A DNA stretch of 64,000 nucleotides from Heliocidaris tuberculata (GCA_025618425.1 CM046842.1:21273875-21337874); one strand, 5' to 3'. Counted from the first letter of the stretch, positions 10,509 through 21,570 are shown. Notes: generated by a model not told the origin, from the letters alone. Program-made: numbers and translations.

Positions 10509-12085
10509 GTACTGAAATAATCAAGATAATTTTGTAGTATATCCCCAACCGTCTGTCTTTTGTTTTGTACGGACATAATATAAAGATACAGATGAAGTAC
10601 ATGTATATTGGAAATTATGTTTTTTTGACAGAAATATTATGTTTTTCGGGGCAGGCACATTTTGCCACAATTGAAATCACCTTTAATATTTACGACATTT
10701 TCGTTTATACTGGAGTAAATAAGTTTTAAAATACTCATATCATACATGTATGTGAAATTGGGTTTTACCGTCGTATTGCAACAAATCTTTCTAATCACTG
10801 GATGGTTGGGACCGACTACAGTAAGTTCGGAACAGAGTTCATCAGATCCAATTCATAAGCGATGGCTGAGAGCTCATAAAGTAATATTGTATGAAATACC
10901 TGTAACGTGCATGTCTTGAGTTTTTAACAAAGGCCTTTAAAGCAGTCATTGTTGTGTTCAGTAGTTTAACAACCTTGAATGTTTTTTAGTACTAATCAGG
11001 TACAGCAAATAATCACATAAAATTATTTTCCTAAGTATTTATCAATGTTACGAATCGGTATAACAGCAAATTAAGATTATTCAGTTATCACAATGTAAGC
11101 ATAATATTTCAGTGTCAAAGAAAAACAAATCAAGAACAGGAATTTTCTCCGTATCCAACATCGTGACTGTATGTTAGCTCGATGTTGAATACAAAAATCG
11201 TATTCAATCATTACAAATTATTTCTTTCGTTTGCAGAAGGGACCTTTAAACCCTTTTGTGATATACGCCTCGGTCGACAAGAATCGAAATGCATCTGACA
11301 ATATTCCTTCAACATCTCATCAGGTATTACAGGGCTTAACAAGCAACTTTATCTGTATTAATCGACTAATCGGTAATGGAACAAACAGTGGATTGCCGCA
11401 ATCTAGCTTTGTCACACTAACAGTGTACATGTATATTGAACATTAATACAATTTGGTAGTCCAGGGTTTCAGTCCGCAGCAACAACAAAAAATCCCCCCC
11501 CCCCCTCTCTCTCTCTCTCCCTCTCTTCTTCTTCTTCTTCTTCTTCTTTTTCTTCTTATTGTATTCTCTGTGATATTCATCCTCGACGTCGTCTCCTTCT
11601 CTGTTTGTACCTCTTTCTTTAAGTGTCTCCCTCTCCCTCAATCATCATCTGAGGGTTTTTAACTTGTAAGCTGACACCAATGAATAAATTTTCCCTTTCT
11701 CTTGAAACATTTTCTACCCTTCAAACATTTCAGACTAAAACTTAGAACTCACCTAATGCCTACTACATTTTTTCCTTGTGCATAATATAACCTTATTCCT
11801 TTCCCATTCGTATGTTGATGTCCGTTAAAATAAAAATATTGTAATGCCATCATTTTGTAGGCGCTTTGAGCATCTGTAAATGTAGATCGAGATTAATAAA
11901 CGTCCCATGTAATTCAAAAGGTAAATAATATGAATAAATTGATGGTAAATTTAAGAGAGTAAACACGTTACTGTGTTACCTCAATTAAGACTTGTGTAGC
12001 CATTCACAATGTTTCATCATTTTGATAATTTTCTTCGCAGGTATCCCTGGATTTATCGGAAGAATACTATGTGAATACGAATTGA
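10422..12085 (+). CDS. tyrosine-motif signalling tail (3' part of a gene; upstream exons not found)
   Basis: Three exons (10422-10508, 11237-11323, 12041-12085) join in phase 0 into about 72 residues and a stop. The two 87-bp exons are a duplicated cassette. Each begins [RK]GPLNP, carries a tyrosine motif (AVYTTVDK in the first, VIYASVDK in the second) and ends in a Ser-rich linker and HQ. The second fits the ITIM consensus (V/I/L/S)xYxx(V/I/L); the first fits all but the -2 position. The last exon encodes VSLDLSEEYYVNTN and a stop; its YVN is a Grb2-SH2 consensus. Other frames of the two cassettes hit stops, which supports the model. I infer a cytoplasmic tail of a membrane receptor or adaptor. 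No membrane span or ectodomain was found upstream, so the identity is unknown. Confidence 0.5.
11237..11323 (+). CDS. tail cassette exon 2 (29 codons, ITIM-like)
   Basis: Acceptor TTTCTTTCGTTTGCAG ends at 11236; donor GTATTA starts at 11324. Encodes KGPLNPFVIYASVDKN, then RNASDNIPSTSHQ. The two cassettes keep GPLNP, Y, V, DK and HQ while their third codon positions differ widely. This looks like selection on the protein rather than recent copying. Confidence 0.6.
11497..11553. repeat. C-run, (CT)n and (CTT)n pyrimidine tract
   Basis: A run of C, then CT and CTT repeats, inside the intron between the second cassette and the terminal tail exon. Confidence 0.9.
12041..12085 (+). CDS. terminal tail exon with YVN motif
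   Basis: Acceptor ATTTTCTTCGCAG ends at 12040. In phase 0 it encodes VSLDLSEEYYVNTN and TGA (12083-12085). A longer frame in another phase (through 12276) needs a phase the cassettes cannot supply. An AATAAA lies at 12127-12132. Confidence 0.5.
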   Translation, partial: VSLDLSEEYYVNTN

Positions 12086-12412
12086 TTTTACCCGAGGACC
12101 TGAAATGGAGTTTTGAGTTATGTGCTAATAAATCGAAACATAATCTACTGACACATGACAATGGAGAAGGCGGTCTATTTGGGGAAGAACTGGTTACACT
12201 TTGGCTGAGACGATCAGCCATTAGTGTCATTTATGAAGAACACCGTGATCCTTCTGACCTAACTTCAACTACATGAGATAATCTAATATACAAATATGGA
12301 CTGCTCATGAGGATGACCGTTGAAATTATCACTCCCTCGGTGATGTTCATACGGGCCCTTCTATCACGCCCTCGGCTTCGCCTCGGGGATGATAGAAGGG
12401 CCATTTTTGTTT

Positions 12413-12736
12413 TATATACCTCATCCTTTTCATTGATTCATTGATTCATGTTGGATTCTTACGTGCAGCGCGTATATTGATTAACGTAGCCGTAGCCTAG
12501 CAGCTGGCGAAAGCGCTCTTAAAACCTGAACCAAATTTTGTGTACGTACGTGTGTGCAAAAGTCGAGAAGGGGTTAAGCGTTCTATCACAGGGTTTTGGC
12601 GTTCTATCATTTGACCTTAGGTCAATTGATAGAACGCTAAAACCCTCTGACGTAATGATAGATCGAGATGCGCCATATCATGTGATATAGTTTTGACCAA
12701 TCAGTGAATAAGAATCTATATGTATGAGGTATATAA
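12413..12736. mobile_element. MITE-like element with internal hairpin
   Basis: Inverted ends TATATACCTCAT and ATGAGGTATATA enclose a near-perfect 27-bp-arm hairpin (12590-12616 and 12620-12646, 2 mismatches, 3-nt centre). A related smaller hairpin with GGGCCCTTCTATCA ends lies just outside at 12351-12402. No coding potential. Confidence 0.5.
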
Positions 12737-13540
12737 CATGGATTATCATTACATCATTAAAGAGTTACAACGGATCATCGACTAGCAACCATGCAAGGCA
12801 ACAAATCTTGCTTTTCTCCAAGGCTTTAAATATCAACATTCATATGATCATTCAGGCCTGCAGTCGGACCAATTTCATTCTTTTTTAATTCCATAACTAA
12901 TGGAACTGGAGTTTGTTTCCAGATTCAGTTGTAGGTAGATAAACGTGGTGTACAAAGTTACTAAGATACCGTCATGGTTTGGTTTTAACCTTGTATAACA
13001 GATAACTTATCTTGAATGGAATGTATGTAACCTTTAAAAAATGAACTTATAACAAGAAATGCGTTGCAAGTTTCATCTTGCTCTAAATGTTCTGGAATAG
13101 TTAAGTAGAGTTGAGGGTTGTGAAAACCTGGTAATTGCATACGCGTTTGCTTTTTTAACAAACGCTACCATGGCTACCAAGCAACCTATTTGCAGCTTTT
13201 AAAAAGTGTTCACCCTTTCTGATAAATGCAGGCTTTTGAAAGCGAAAATCAATTTTATGAGGGTAAATCATATTAATTGCCTCTTGAAATCGAAACAGGT
13301 CGTTAGAGGGAATATGATATATAATGTTTATATTTTTTCTCCTCTTATACGAAAAATGATCCTCTCTCTAATTTTACCTTGACATTAAATGAAGCAGAAT
13401 ACATAATTATTTCTAAGTAGAGATTAATTGCACTTAGATAATACTGAAAATAGATTATATTATTATTAATGAATGTGATAAAAGGGAAGCCTACAAAGAA
13501 TGATCGACGTAACACTTTTTTAAAATGGTTTTCGAAAGAG

Positions 13541-13651
13541 ATGTCGAGTTGCTTCCCAATGCCCATATATACTTCAGTCTGTACCTATAGCCCTCAAGCA
13601 ACCTACAGCGCTACCATAAATAAACCTTTCCAGCCTACTTATCAATTATAA
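13541..13651 (+). CDS. possible tyrosine-rich terminal exon
   Basis: After a short T-rich tract and AAAGAG, a phase-0 frame reads MSSCFPMPIYTSVCTYSPQ, then ATYSATINKPFQPTYQL and a stop. IYTSV resembles the YxxV motifs of the duplicated cassettes at 10.4 and 11.2 kb, and YSPQ fits a STAT-type YxxQ. It could be an alternative last exon of that gene. The acceptor is weak, the frame can also be opened from ATG 13469, and no transcript evidence is at hand. Confidence 0.3.
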   Translation: MSSCFPMPIYTSVCTYSPQATYSATINKPFQPTYQL

Positions 13652-13859
13652 TATTTTGTTAAATCAGTACGTGATATCTTTCACTAACATTAAGCAAATA
13701 GTGGAATGTGAAAGAAATCCTTCATTTAATAGTTTAATCCCTAGTATAACAATTAACAAAACAGTAAGTCGAATCCTGAGTAATATTAGGTTCTATAGAC
13801 ATACCATTTTTACGGACTTCTTATGAATATGTACCTCTATTCTGTAATCTCAATGGTCA

Positions 13860-14300
13860 ATCATGTCTTTGATAAAATCCCGTATTACCCGTGTACTCGG
13901 TCACAAATACGAACCATCCACTGAATATTTCCCGCATTTCGTGAATGAGGTCATATGCCCCTGTTGTTTTTATGTTTTGCATTGTTGTTGATATTTGTGC
14001 GCATGCGCTAAATCCATCCCTGAATATTTCCCGTATTCCGTGATGACGTTATCATCACAGCTGCGCGCATTTATACATGGTATATGCGCTTGATCTTGTT
14101 GACAAAAATGGTGAGTAGACCAAAGTTTCTGAAATATGAATTATGTTTTCATCGTAACTTTATCAATAAGATTACACTACAGTTTTCATGTGGACCTACA
14201 CTTAAAAAGATACAATCGTTACCCCCTGCTTGTTCTCATGGAATATGGCACCAGACCGTAGATATTTACCCGTATTTCGTGAACAAGCAGGGGGTAACTA
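13860..14300. repeat. degenerate repeat with CCCGTATTTCGTGA motif and a hairpin
   Basis: The motif ATATTTCCCG(C/T)ATT(T/C)CGTGA recurs at about 13925, 14025 and 14262. At 14219-14236 and 14281-14298 lies an exact 18-bp inverted pair, GTTACCCCCTGCTTGTTC and its complement. This is probably an old foldback element. No gene seen. Confidence 0.5.
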
Positions 14301-14580
14301 ATAATTTATATATAAACACCTGTACTTACTGGGTATGATTATCTGCATGTAGAATAAAAATGCTGTTGTTGTTTTTTTTTAATGCAAGTTTATGCAAATC
14401 AATAAAGAAGGCACCTATAAAAAGTGAATAATAAGTATAGTCAAACATTTCCAACATACATACTCTGTATAAAATCAATCGTTTTAATGAGTGAAAGATG
14501 ATATAATTGTAATATAATATAAAAATAATAATAAAAAATACTTCTGTCTCGCTAGATAGATACCTTATGAATTAGATTAT

Positions 14581-14585
<5 letters not shown>

Positions 14586-14612
<27 letters not shown>

Positions 14613-14622
14613 CCGCCCACAC

Positions 14623-14672
<50 letters not shown>
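14586..14672. repeat. (CA)n then (TA)n microsatellite
   Basis: About 26 bp of CA followed, after a short CCCGCCCACACATG spacer, by about 50 bp of TA. It lies 55 bp upstream of the first exon of the adaptor-like gene. Confidence 0.95.
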
Positions 14673-14676
<4 letters not shown>

Positions 14677-14727
14677 TTGTGTGTGTGGTCATTATTTTCA
14701 TTTTTTCCCCTTCATATTTTCTTAAAG

Positions 14728-14844
14728 GAAATGGCTGAATTGGAATTGTTATACCAATATTCCAATCAGCATATGTTGGGTGTCATTGTTCTGAGTACTC
14801 TTTGTGTCTTCCTGTTGGCTCTCTTTACAATTACCTTATATGTT
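14728..14844 (+). CDS. adaptor-like gene exon 1: short N-terminus and membrane span
   Basis: Strong acceptor (long pyrimidine tract, TTTTCTTAAAG ending at 14727) followed by GAA ATG; the ATG at 14731 is the likely start. The hydrophobic span begins MLGVIVLSTLCVFLLALF and runs on to LYV. Candidate donors are GTTGTA (14842) or GTATCA (14845), both leaving phase 0. Without splicing the frame stops at 14881-14883. The span could alternatively be a signal anchor of an unrelated product. Confidence 0.45.
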
Positions 14845-17800
14845 GTATCAAGCGCTTTTCATTTCTATTTCACTTTCCATTGATATTGCCAATGTCATCG
14901 CAATCGTATTTTAATCTTTCACAACCACATGTACTTTGTAGATTTCTTTGCTTTATGCATTTGTTTATTATGGTGCACTTATATGTAGATCTATTGTATT
15001 GTTGCATGAAATAAATTAACTGAAATTAACGTATTGAACTCCTTGTATTAGTCAGGAATGTCTGAAAGTAGCCAACACCAGGGGGGCGTTTCATGAAAGG
15101 ACTTGTCAGATATTTTATCAGACAAATTTGCTCTCAGCCAATCAGATGCAAGGATTTCAGTAGCTTATAACAGTTGTCAGATAAAATATCTGACAACTTC
15201 CTTTCATGAAACGCTCCCCTGGATTGAAATCGTGTAAGTTGCATAAACTTCAGCAGTTTTCCCTTAAAGTGATTAGGTAGCTTTGTAGAGGCTTGATAAA
15301 ATCTGAACTGCCCGGCCTTACATGCTATCAATGTATGTAATATGGTGTAAAAATGAAGCCCAGGAAAGAAAAAAAAAGCACTCCAAAATCATCATGTGCT
15401 TCACAAAAGTAAACATATGCAAGTGACCAGAAATGCCATACTCATTTTTCCCCATAGACTCAGTGTTAGACTAAAGCGTATGGTCATACGTTTTCGTAAA
15501 TGGGAGTATTCAGTCATAGATATCTTAATAATAGCATTATATATCTGAAAACCCTTCTATGTCTGGCTATTTATTTATCCTTCTGAACATCATTATACAA
15601 AACAGATATCAAAATTCAACAATTTATTAAATCAAGCCTCCACAAAGTTACCGAATCCCTTTAAATCATGAAAATAGTAAATGATTTAAAATAGAATTAT
15701 TCTAGTAACGGGATCTTGATTATTATTTTTAAAAACGCATTCAATTTTAAATGAATTATTATGTTTTTAGTGACTGAAATAAGATCTACTACAGCCTAAG
15801 TCACCAAGTCACCAATCTCTTTCAAGTAAATACTGTAAAAAGGTACTTGTGAAAATTAGGAAAAATTCTGGATTTCTTTACATTGTATACAATTCTTACA
15901 CTTCAAACTAAAGATTGCATTTTCTATCACAGTTAAATTTAGAATTTAAAACAATCATTTACTGCATTACTAGTTATTTTCCTTCGTTCATCTTCCAGGT
16001 TATTGATATTCAAATCATTTTTTTAATGGCTAAATTAATAAATAATAGCCTGATAAGATTAGTAATGCTTTCAGGTATTGCAAATTAAACGTTAGGGCGT
16101 ACAAATAAATGTATGTTTTATAAATGTATGTTTTTTGGTGTGTTTTGAATTGCATGGATACATGAATAAGGTTCCTTAGATAATGTGAACAAAATGATGA
16201 AAATAAACATACTGCACAAATAATACTGTCACGTTATTGTCATTCATTATGTGCCATTATACTACAGGGGATAGAGGGGTGTAAATGCATTTACAGTGAG
16301 AATGGTTACGCTAAATCTCAATTTACCAACGAAGATAAACTGTCAGTTAAAAAAGTGTCTGATAACGAATACCGTACTCGAGGAACTGTAAACTGGATTC
16401 GATTAAAATAGTCCAATACAAATAAAACCTTCCCTTTTAAATCATCCGCTCTGAAACATGTAACTGTATGATATATTGGCGAAAAAATTTTCAGTCATAA
16501 AATAGCTTGAATAAACTTTTTCGCCAAACCAAAAAAGTGACACTCATCCAAAAATAGGCCTAATGTCCACAACAACCACACACAAAAAATGACATTTCTA
16601 TTATGCAGATAAGGTGATTTGAGTCAGCCCAAGAAAAACAACTCGATTACCATGATTACAGACACAATCAAACGTTTGATATAAAATTTAGTTAACATTA
16701 AGTGTGGTAGTAACGTATGAAAAAATCAATGTGCATTTCTCTTTGGACTTTTCATATGTTTATCTGTGATAGTGAACATAAGTAGGCTGAAACACCATGA
16801 AGTTATTTTACAAAATTTTATTTGTATAATATGATACAGAAATACGAAAATAGCTCCGTGGTAGATTGCGTAATGGCCGAATGAGTACTACAAATACTAA
16901 ATGCAAATGGTTTAACCCTTTCAAGACAGTTGACCACATTTTGTGGTTTGGCTCAATAACTTTTGATTCAGAGCTCTAGAAAATATACCAGATGCATGAG
17001 TAGAAAGAGCAAAAATTTCGGCAGACACTAATGCTTTTTTGTTTCATGACCATATTGCATTTGATGCCAGGAATTTTTAAAACAAGAATAAGCTTTAAAA
17101 TCCTTAAATTGGCAACACATTGAGAGGTTCAAAATCATTGTTTTTCATCAAAATTGGCAATTTTTCAACTTTTCAACAAAATTCTTAACCATGAATATTG
17201 TTTTAAAAAACATCACACCTTATTAGAACCATGTAGCACTAAAAGAAAAATATTATTATTGCCAATTTGAAGAACAAAATGTGATCAATTTAGCCCTTAA
17301 ATAATTCCTGTCCTGAAAGGGTTAAAATGAGAATATTGGTTTGTGTATATGACCCATTATTACTCTATATGCGCACCTTCTTACCCTTTGTATGGAACAT
17401 AAAATACTGTCCTTTCGGATGTATGTGTAGAGTCTGCACAAATTGGCGAATCGTCACCAGAACTGGCAGTTTCACCCATCGACGCAAGACCGTTGCCCCC
17501 ACTGCCTGTATGTCACTCAAAATCAGATCAGGGAGAGGCAGATAGGCCAAGTAATATGCCACCTGTAACCGTCTCCCGACCCACTCTTCGAAGTAAAAAC
17601 AGGAAGGTTTGTAATATCTATTAACCTGTACACTTTTTTCCATATTAACATCAACATAATTCAATTCACTGATGTACTCAGAAAGCTAGGAGAGGATGTA
17701 ATATTATTGTACGACCGGCTTCATGTGCCATAGACGTACATAACGTAAAATGTACTGAGATAATTTTTATGTGCTTTTGAGACAAGGGGCATTACATAGC

Positions 17801-18467
17801 ACCACCCTATTACTGCATGGATACACTACTTTCAAGATTACTAGAAGAGATACATCATATTATTAAGTTGGTCAGTTAAATATTACTGGGTTGCCTCTGA
17901 ACATGTTCATTTCGGGGTGTATACGGGGGAACGTGTCTGAAATTCAAACTTGATCTGAGTCTGTTTTCGACACGTACATGATGTTTGTTAATCTGTCATT
18001 GCAATGGATGTTGCAGGAAAGAACGATTAAATATATCATTGCACTAACTTATTTCGAATAGCGTTTCATGACTATCTTCAATTTGTGCCGTACATACGTA
18101 CATGCATATTTTTTTCATAACGGCGCTATCATAATTGCTTCGCATGTCATCCCACTGTCATGTTTATGCATTCACGTTTCAGTCTATGGCAAGCACACGT
18201 GGGATTTCTGATACAAAGTACAACCAAGGCAATATGGCACCATCAAGCTACATGAATATGAACCCTCATTACGCAAACACCGTTAACATTCCTGCTAATG
18301 ATCCGTTCGCACACTACATGAATTATGTAAAAGAACGCCAGGGGCAAGATCAACTTAAGAAGAACGAGCCCAGTGACAAATTTTCTTACGAGGAGATGTC
18401 TTTCAGGAATACTGAGGATTCCCCAAGACGTGATAGACCTCAGAGCGTAGTGACGTCATACTTTTAG
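14731..18467 (+). CDS. predicted LAT-like transmembrane adaptor (4 exons, ~230 aa)
   Basis: Exons 14728-14844, 16268-16387, 17433-17606 and 18183-18467 all join in phase 0. In order the protein has about 14 polar residues (MAELELLYQYSNQH), one 25-residue membrane span, a juxtamembrane GCKC (possible palmitoylation), tyrosines in IYSENGY and NEYR, a proline-rich RPLPPLP matching the class I Src-family SH3 ligand, and then a tail of tyrosine motifs. These are YMNM (about Y159), YANT (Y166), YMNY (Y181) and YEEM (Y205): three Grb2-type YxN and two PI3K-type YxxM sites. Known vertebrate transmembrane adaptors (LAT, NTAL, PAG, SIT) share this plan: tiny ectodomain, one span, cysteines, tyrosine sites, about 200-400 residues. 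Homology is not shown; short linear motifs can converge. The donor of exon 1 and the splice sites of exons 2-3 are the weakest points. Confidence 0.5.
15078..15222. mobile_element. 145-bp MITE with long inverted ends
   Basis: The ends CCAGGGGGGCGTTTCATGAA and its near-complement (TTCATGAAACGCTCCCCTGG) continue inward as TTGTCAGATA/TATCTGACAA palindromes, so almost the whole element can fold. The same internal CAATCAGATGCAAG is seen in the MITE at 57940-58097. It sits in the first intron of the adaptor-like gene. Confidence 0.75.
16268..16387 (+). CDS. adaptor-like gene exon 2: juxtamembrane cysteines and tyrosines
   Basis: Acceptor CATTATACTACAG ends at 16267; donor GTAAAC at 16388 leaves phase 0 after 40 codons. 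It encodes GIEGCKCIYSENGYAKS and later VKKVSDNEYRTRGT. If unspliced it would end at TAG 16409-16411. The other two frames are quickly closed. Confidence 0.4.
16916..17321 (+). mobile_element. piggyBac-like MITE, complete copy
   Basis: 406 bp between TTAA duplications (16912-16915 and 17322-17325). Termini are CCCTTTCAAGACAG and CTGTCCTGAAAGGG. TTAA targets with CCCTTT-like ends are typical of the piggyBac superfamily. No coding content. Confidence 0.8.
17433..17606 (+). CDS. adaptor-like gene exon 3: RPLPPLP SH3-ligand segment
   Basis: Acceptor dinucleotide AG at 17431-17432 (TGTGTAGAG context), donor GTTTGT at 17607, 58 codons, phase 0-0. It encodes SAQIGESSPELAVSPIDA, then RPLPPLPVCHSKSD and a basic end LRSKNRK. 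It starts 111 bp after a piggyBac-like MITE. A 99-codon minus-strand frame over the same bases is a shadow. Confidence 0.45.
18183..18467 (+). CDS. adaptor-like gene terminal exon: YxN/YxxM tail
   Basis: Acceptor CACGTTTCAG ends at 18182; 94 codons and TAG at 18465-18467. Motifs are KYNQ, SSYMNMNPHYANTV, HYMNYVKE and FSYEEMSF, then an Arg/Pro-rich end and SYF. The composition (polar, Asn/Tyr/Met-rich) is unlike the non-coding flanks, and the frame is open from the acceptor. Confidence 0.6.
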   Translation, partial: SMASTRGISDTKYNQGNMAPSSYMNMNPHYANTVNIPANDPFAHYMNYVKERQGQDQLKKNEPSDKFSYEEMSFRNTEDSPRRDRPQSVVTSYF

Positions 18468-18744
18468 AATGTTAACCCCCATCAATGCTGACACTTATTT
18501 TAGGGCAGGAGTTCACCCCCCCCCCCCTATTAAAAATAGAACTTTCTTTTTCATTTACCGAGATTTTGAAGACATATATCGCTTCATGGCAAAAATATAA
18601 GGGCCTTGTTGATTTTTTATTGGAATAGGGTTCGTATTTAAAAACAGATAATCAACAGCACGATGTGCAATTTTACCATCATCGTGAGAATTTTGGGTGT
18701 CTTCTAGCTTATTTCAAATAGTATTGTGGGATAATCATATTTTC

Positions 18745-18909
18745 CAGGGGCCGCGGAGCGTTTTTGAAAGTGAGGGGGGGGGGGGTATTTGATTTCACTT
18801 GAATAATGACTAGTTCGCATCTTTTTTCCGGGGATTTTATGAAACGTGTCTACTCAAAAGGGGGGGGGGGCTGCAGCCCCCACCCCCTCCCCCGGTTCCA
18901 CGGCCCATG
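18745..18909 (+). mobile_element. short G-rich MITE (CAGGGGCCGCGGAG family)
   Basis: Starts CAGGGGCCGCGGAG, contains two G-runs and CTGCAGCCCCC, and ends CCACGGCCCATG. The copy at 24444-24612 has the same order of features, which defines the family. It lies in the 3' flank of the adaptor-like gene. Confidence 0.65.
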
Positions 18910-19140
18910 TTTTCATTCTGAACTTGTTATTGATTTAGACGTGGTATTTTTGTATGTTATTATACAGTAGTTTAATTTAGATTTTACCATATGCAAATCA
19001 TTATCTAGAAAATATGCATCTTCCTCCTCTAAACACAATTTGATATATAAGTATGATTAATCTTGTATCGAAAGTAAAACCTCCTTCGATTAGTTTATAC
19101 ACAGTACAAAAACGCCTATTTTGTTAATAATTCTCTCTTG

Positions 19141-19171
<31 letters not shown>

Positions 19172-21570
19172 TATCTTCTTTAATAAGAACTTTGTGTAAG
19201 TATCTCCTGTCCTTGTTGTCGCCGGCATTTATGAAGGGCGGGGAGAGGGGGAATGGAGTGGTCGGAAATCCCCCAGAAATGCCAGTGAGGTCGTCCCAAA
19301 GATCCTATTTACCATAATAGTGTCCATACTGTTAGTGACATCAAGATAATCAATAAAAAACAATCACCAGTGAAAAGAATATGTCTGCAAATACGACATA
19401 AATCACATGTCGTCATTCTTCCCTATTGTGCCTGAAGTTCATTCTTTTCTAACTATGCTAGTATTTTATATTTATTTATTTTATTCCATTTTTATTTGTT
19501 TGTAAAATGGATATGTGAAATAAATATATCACTGGACAGTTATAGACACTCGGCAACCAATGATTAAACACATTGACAAAGATGACATTGATGTATATTC
19601 TTCCCCCCCCCCCCCCCCCCCCCGTTAGCAATATGCGTGTATATTGCCTGGGTCGAAACCTAAAGCACTTTATCAAGTAGACAAGTTCTCATGTTTGATC
19701 TAATTAGAATTTCAAGTGGCTAGATGGAGGAAGAGCTGCATTTGAGATATGTGTGTTGATTAATATTGTGTTATTACAGGGAAACTGTAATAAGTGACAA
19801 TACTGTAGAATATAACAAACACCCATACTAAGTCATTTCATAAAAATCTAATCATGAATTACCATATATTATGGCAAGTAGCATAATTGTGAAGATAATA
19901 TTGTTGCAAGCCACATTTATGGACAAAGATCTCTTACAAATGTCGCTGAGAACCGGAAGTAAAAGTTTTAAATTGTTAAACCAGTACCGTATAACATTGA
20001 ATAAGGTTATTTCAAATAGGAAGAAGATTCATTAAACAATGGTTAAAGCATAATCTCTTTATGTTAACCTCACCGTTAAACTGAAGGGGGGGGGGTGCAT
20101 TTCAGATAACTGACGCTTAATGAAAATACATTAAGTGTTATCAGTTAAAAGTTAAATTAAATTAGAAATGAAATGAAACCGTAAATATAAAATCCTCGGA
20201 TATTGCGACTTGAGAGTAATGATATTGAAATTGCAAAAGTAATTTGACAAGACAAAGCACCCAATGATATTAGCTATATAAAAAATGCGTTAACGATAGC
20301 AAAATTATTTTATATGCATGCATGTATATTGTGTAATTTGTGAGAAGAATTAGTCATCATCTTCTTTTGTATCAATTCATCATTCATTGTTAATCGATAC
20401 GTATTTAACCACTTGTTGCAAATGGTCTTTCTTATCTTTTTTTTTTAACCTATTCTATTGTGTCGTTTATGACAGCTCGAAGAGCTTGATTGATATATGA
20501 AATTCAACTCTCATTTTACTTTGTGTTTTCACATAATACTTATAGTAATTTTATTTATCCACTGTGCAAACGAAACACTTTCGAGTTTTTATTCGCAATG
20601 TATCACTTAAAGTTTCAACGATTGAAGGCTGTTTTGTCATTCTGGAAATGAAGATGCTGTGGAAAATAATCGAATAAATAACTTTCGCCTTCTTGTTTTC
20701 AAACTCATCATGTCTATTTATGTCTTGTATATTAAATTATGTCTCAGTGAGTTTCATTAAATTTTTTACTTTTGTGTTAATAGGCTTACATAAAGACGTC
20801 ACTGTCATATCATGTTTTACCCAGTTAAAGCAAATCAAAATGATTATTGATATCGCTTATGTGCCGAGACAAATGGCCAATGGATCCCTCAGTCGGAAAG
20901 GGGGGGGGGGGGGTGTGGATGTGTGTACAATAAGTTAATAGGCAAGATGTGACCCTCCCCTACCCCCCTCCCTTCCGGGGGGAGATCCAAGATTGTGTAA
21001 AGGAGGGAGCACAATATTCAGAAAATTTTCTGACAAGCAAAGAAAAAAAGAAAACAATGGTAATAAGTGTTTTGGGTGCCTTTTTACTCCCAAATGCTCT
21101 TTTTTTTTTTTTTTTTAATGTTGTTTACCAGGGGGTGGCTGGCCTGGCATCCCCCCGATCCGCCCCTGCTATCTTCTCTGTCTTACACTAAATTTCAGCA
21201 CTAATACAACAACAACAAGAAAAATAATAATAATAGGGTTTGCAAATAGATGGGGCTATAGATGGGGCTATACCACTCTGCTACACATATCCGCTTACTA
21301 ACTTTTCTGTAGATCGTATGCCAGTCTAATCCAGTCTAATCTCGTCTTTTTCGGTGATTCCCAGATGACGATTTTGTTGAAAAAACAAAAAAAAAAAAAA
21401 ACAACAAAACAAAATAACACGAACAAAATAGAATCAAACGAAATAAAGGATATACATAATATGTTTTAAAACATCGTCTTGTTTATGCATATGCTTAACG
21501 GGATTAATGGATTATTTATAGTTTTAATCGGGCCGTAGGAGAAATATTAGTTCAAATTTGGTTTTGTAGG
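18910..21570. other. intergenic, no gene seen
   Basis: AT-rich DNA with a (CT)n at 19143-19168, a 21-C run at 19603-19623, a small inverted repeat near 20106-20147 (TAACTGACGCTTAATG) and G-run patches at 20900-20913. An AATAAA near 19352 could serve the upstream adaptor-like gene. I see no exon with matching splice sites. Confidence 0.5.

Noticed and set aside
12042..12276. Long frame after the 12040 acceptor in another phase
   Set aside because: The duplicated cassettes are open only in phase 0, which leads to the short YVN ending; the longer frame would need a phase they cannot provide.
17365..17664. 99-codon minus-strand frame
   Set aside because: It lies opposite the RPLPPLP exon, and the plus strand has splice sites, phase and motif support.
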